DNA of 64,000 bases from contig NZ_JASCTH010000015.1 in NCBI RefSeq assembly GCF_030009775.1, positions 26,405-90,404 of the forward strand. Direction: 5' to 3'. Made by a program: the position numbers and the translations under genes. Shown one piece after another: positions 61,892-64,000 of this stretch (positions are counted from its first letter, which is position 1; every line of letters begins with the position of its first letter). This DNA is from Actinoplanes sandaracinus (GTDB taxonomy: Bacteria > Actinomycetota > Actinomycetes > Mycobacteriales > Micromonosporaceae). The notes below the pieces were generated by a model, which worked only from the letters and a program-made list of their open reading frames with translations, was not told where the DNA came from and did not search any database.

Positions 61892-63148
61892 CTATTTTGT
61901 ACGGCTACGAACAGTCCCGGGGCTACCACGGCCCGGTCCGCCCGGCACCGGGCGGACCCCCGGCTTCCGGGCTGCTGCGGGGTCACCGGCTACGCCCGGC
62001 CCAGTCCGGGCCGGGGGCCGGGGACCATCGGGGGCCGTGGGCTCCCGGCTCTTGGCGGGCGCTGGTTCTCCGGCACCGCCTTTCGGGGACTCGCTCTTCA
62101 GGGGGCCCACCTTCTTTCCCGGCCCCGCGTTCTTTTGCGCGTCGGTCTTCTTTCCCGCGCCGGCCTTCTGTGAGTCGGCCTTCTGCGGGTCGGCCCGTGG
62201 GGGATCGGCCTTCGGGCGATCGTTCTTCGGGGCGGCGGCCCTTTCCCTGCCGGGCCTCCCCCTGCCGGGATTCCCGATGTCAGGACTCCCGCTGTCAGGC
62301 CCTCCGGGATCGGGGCTTCCGATGTCAGGGCTTCCGGGGTCAGGCTTCTCGGCGTCGGGTTTCGGCGCGCGGGGCTTCTCGGCGTCGGGTTTCGGGGATC
62401 GGCGGATGACGAGAGCGCCGAGGCCGCCCTCGGCGCGGATCACATACCGGTCCCGGGATCGCCGGAAACCCGGCTCCCGCAGGACGGTTCCCGCCGCCGT
62501 GCCGTTGTTCGTGGTCCAGGGCGCCGCCACCGAACCGGCGCCTTCGGCGAACCGCACCTGGACCGGCGCCCCGTCCCGCAACGACAGCATCGCGGTGCCG
62601 ATCCCACCGGTGAAGGTGACGGGCACCGTGCCGTCCGGTTCCGGCAGCCACACCTCGGCCAGGCCCGCGGAACCGACGTCGAGCCGCGTCACCCGGCCGT
62701 CCCGCAGGTTGAGTTGCTGCTCACCGGCTCCCTTCGGCAACCGGAGGTCCCATCGGACGTTCTGGTTCAGCACGATCCGGAGCTCGTCCAACCCCGGGCT
62801 GCCGGTGCCTTTGAGGCGCACCACGACCCGGCCCCCACGGCTGGTCACCACCGGGGCGACACCAGCGTCCGAGGCGGTGCTGATCCGGTAGAGCAGACCC
62901 GGCAGCGGGGCGAAACGGAGCCGTACCCGCGCCGCCGCGTCACCGACGGTGAGCCAGGCCCCGCTGCGGTTCTGTAGCGGCCCGACTACCACGCGCTCGC
63001 CCGGCGCGGCGGCCGTCGGTTGACCCGGCGAACGGGGCAGGGAGAGCTCCGGCGCCACCCGGGTCACCGCCACCCCCGCGGCGACCAGCGCCGACAGCCC
63101 GGCGGCGACGACTATTGAGCGACGGAGACGCAACTCGGTGGGCACCAT
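61892..63148 (-). CDS. Membrane-anchored protein with low-complexity C-terminal tail
   Basis: The 418-aa protein has one N-terminal membrane helix (SIVVAAGLSALVAAGVAVT). A beta-rich domain of about 200 residues follows (LRLPKGAGEQQLNLRDGRVT, repeated short strands), resembling the DUF4097-type beta-helix adhesin-like fold. The last about 165 residues are Pro/Gly/Lys/Asp-rich, with two copies of PKPDAEKP and several SPDxGxPD units. The tail may span or bind the cell wall. Function unknown. Confidence 0.75.
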   Translation of the reverse strand: MVPTELRLRRSIVVAAGLSALVAAGVAVTRVAPELSLPRSPGQPTAAAPGERVVVGPLQNRSGAWLTVGDAAARVRLRFAPLPGLLYRISTASDAGVAPVVTSRGGRVVVRLKGTGSPGLDELRIVLNQNVRWDLRLPKGAGEQQLNLRDGRVTRLDVGSAGLAEVWLPEPDGTVPVTFTGGIGTAMLSLRDGAPVQVRFAEGAGSVAAPWTTNNGTAAGTVLREPGFRRSRDRYVIRAEGGLGALVIRRSPKPDAEKPRAPKPDAEKPDPGSPDIGSPDPGGPDSGSPDIGNPGRGRPGRERAAAPKNDRPKADPPRADPQKADSQKAGAGKKTDAQKNAGPGKKVGPLKSESPKGGAGEPAPAKSREPTAPDGPRPPARTGPGVAGDPAAARKPGVRPVPGGPGRGSPGTVRSRTK

Positions 63149-63212
63149 CGGACAACGGAGAATCGGCCGAACGGGTGACGGCGATACGCCCGTATCGCGC
63201 CAGACTTTCCGG

Positions 63213-63422
63213 GTGCGATCTACTGGTTTCCTCTCTGAGCGTCAACGCCGCTTCGCCTGGCTGGGCTTCCTGCTCGCCGCCTTCCAGGCTCCCCTGGCAG
63301 CGAAAGTGGTCGATGACGCTTCCTGGTTCTTCGCCGTGGTAGTAGCCCTGGTGGTGGCCACTGTGATCATCGCCGACGACGCCGAGCGTCGCCGTCCGGA
63401 ACCGGTCGAATTCGCGGAGTAA
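63213..63422 (+). CDS. Small two-helix membrane protein
   Basis: The 69-aa protein has two hydrophobic segments (FAWLGFLLAAFQAPLAAKVV and WFFAVVVALVVATVIIA) and an acidic end ERRRPEPVEFAE. I chose the GTG at 63213. A GTG at 63138 would add 25 residues. No family recognised. Convergent with the gene at 63426. Confidence 0.6.
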   Translation: MRSTGFLSERQRRFAWLGFLLAAFQAPLAAKVVDDASWFFAVVVALVVATVIIADDAERRRPEPVEFAE

Positions 63423-63425
63423 CCC

Positions 63426-63956
63426 TTACCCCTCCCCCGCCACCCGATAAGGCCGCGGCTCCCCAGCGGCCCGGGCCCCACCACACCGTCGTTCCGGGTC
63501 GAGCGGCAGCGCCTCGTGACCCCGGCGGCCATGTGTCCGCCGGCGTTCCTTGAGTTCCGCCTCGTAGAGATGCCGCCGTCCCCCGGCGAGCCGCTCCCGG
63601 GCATCCCGTTCCACATCCCGGAACTCGGTGTAGTACCCGTCGTCGAACTCCTCGACGATCTGGAACGTCCAGTGACCCGGAATGACGTTGCGTCCGATCA
63701 GCTCCCGCTGAATCCGCTCCGCCATCTCCGTGTGCCCCGCCTGCATGAACAGCGAAACGGCCTCGTCCAGGGCGAAGTCCGCGGTCCCGACCAGTTGGTG
63801 CGCGGAGTAGAGATGCCCCCGCACCCGCTCCACCGTCTCCAGCGCCTCGCTCAGCTTGCCCAGCGCTTGCACGGTGACGTCGTCGAGCCCGTCCGGCCGC
63901 TGGTGCGCCGCATCCGGCCCGTCGTCCGCCCGGTCAGGCTCATGCCCGGAGCCCAC
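63426..63956 (-). CDS. Conserved hypothetical actinobacterial protein, start uncertain
   Basis: The protein has a helical core with LSEALETVERVRGHLYSAHQ, ADFALDEAVSLFMQAGH and VIPGHWTFQIVEEFDDGYY. A charged segment with RRHLYEAELKERRRTHGRRG and a basic tail follow. The pattern is shared among actinobacteria with no known role. The GTG at 63956 gives 176 aa. The frame stays open past the right edge of the window, so the true start may lie outside. Confidence 0.75.
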   Translation of the reverse strand: MGSGHEPDRADDGPDAAHQRPDGLDDVTVQALGKLSEALETVERVRGHLYSAHQLVGTADFALDEAVSLFMQAGHTEMAERIQRELIGRNVIPGHWTFQIVEEFDDGYYTEFRDVERDARERLAGGRRHLYEAELKERRRTHGRRGHEALPLDPERRCGGARAAGEPRPYRVAGEG

Positions 63957-64000
63957 GACCTTGGCGCCATGCTCGGCGTTTCCGCAACTGACGCCCTGGC

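Overview
The window is high-GC actinobacterial chromosome (roughly 70% or more GC by eye), with frequent GTG/TTG starts, ATGA/GTGA stop-start overlaps, F420-dependent enzymes and phosphatidylinositol-mannoside genes. The gene order and protein style fit the Micromonosporaceae, probably Actinoplanes or a close relative. That genus call is inference from gene content, not a database match.

Region 1 (0.7-23.3 kb) is a conserved housekeeping block read mostly on the minus strand: thrS, a HIT-domain phosphorylase, pgsA, an acyltransferase, pimA, pdxT, yebC, ruvC-ruvA-ruvB, yajC-secD-secF, apt and rel. It matches the mycobacterial thrS-to-rel order. Local differences are a plus-strand EF-G-like gene and a GGDEF gene inserted into the thrS-HIT-pgsA stretch, and pdxS turned to face away from pdxT. 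A small secreted-protein gene broken by an in-frame amber codon lies at the left edge (183-593).

Region 2 (23.4-45.3 kb) is accessory and mixed. It holds an ADP-ribosylglycohydrolase, an OmpR-type two-component pair, a large secreted protein with a degenerate metalloprotease-like motif plus FnIII and ricin domains, an Add-family deaminase with a methyltransferase, and an aldo/keto reductase. A cold-shock gene, an envelope group (holin-like, DUF3618, DUF4235, MscS, DUF1206), nagZ, an F420 oxidoreductase-recQ operon, an AAA-DUF234 ATPase, an LCP ligase and a LacI regulator follow.

Region 3 (46.0-52.9 kb) stands out. Six unrelated tandem-repeat families with periods of 49, 41, 31, 16, 32 and 73 bp crowd into about 7 kb around the truncated, frameshifted remnant of a LuxR-type regulator. 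Intact genes between the arrays encode an HXXEE membrane protein, a FAD monooxygenase, an AraC regulator and a VOC protein.

Region 4 (53.1-64.0 kb) holds a four-gene ABC exporter/NarL-type two-component operon, a GT4 glycosyltransferase, two SRPBCC proteins, a phytoene-desaturase-like FAD oxidoreductase, a YihY membrane protein and several small or low-complexity proteins. A -10-like TANNNT hexamer 6-7 nt before the start codon recurs (apt, pdxT, the LemA-like gene, HIT gene, OmpR regulator, aldo/keto reductase, a 41-aa ORF), which fits leaderless transcription. I found no tRNA, rRNA, CRISPR array or insertion sequence.
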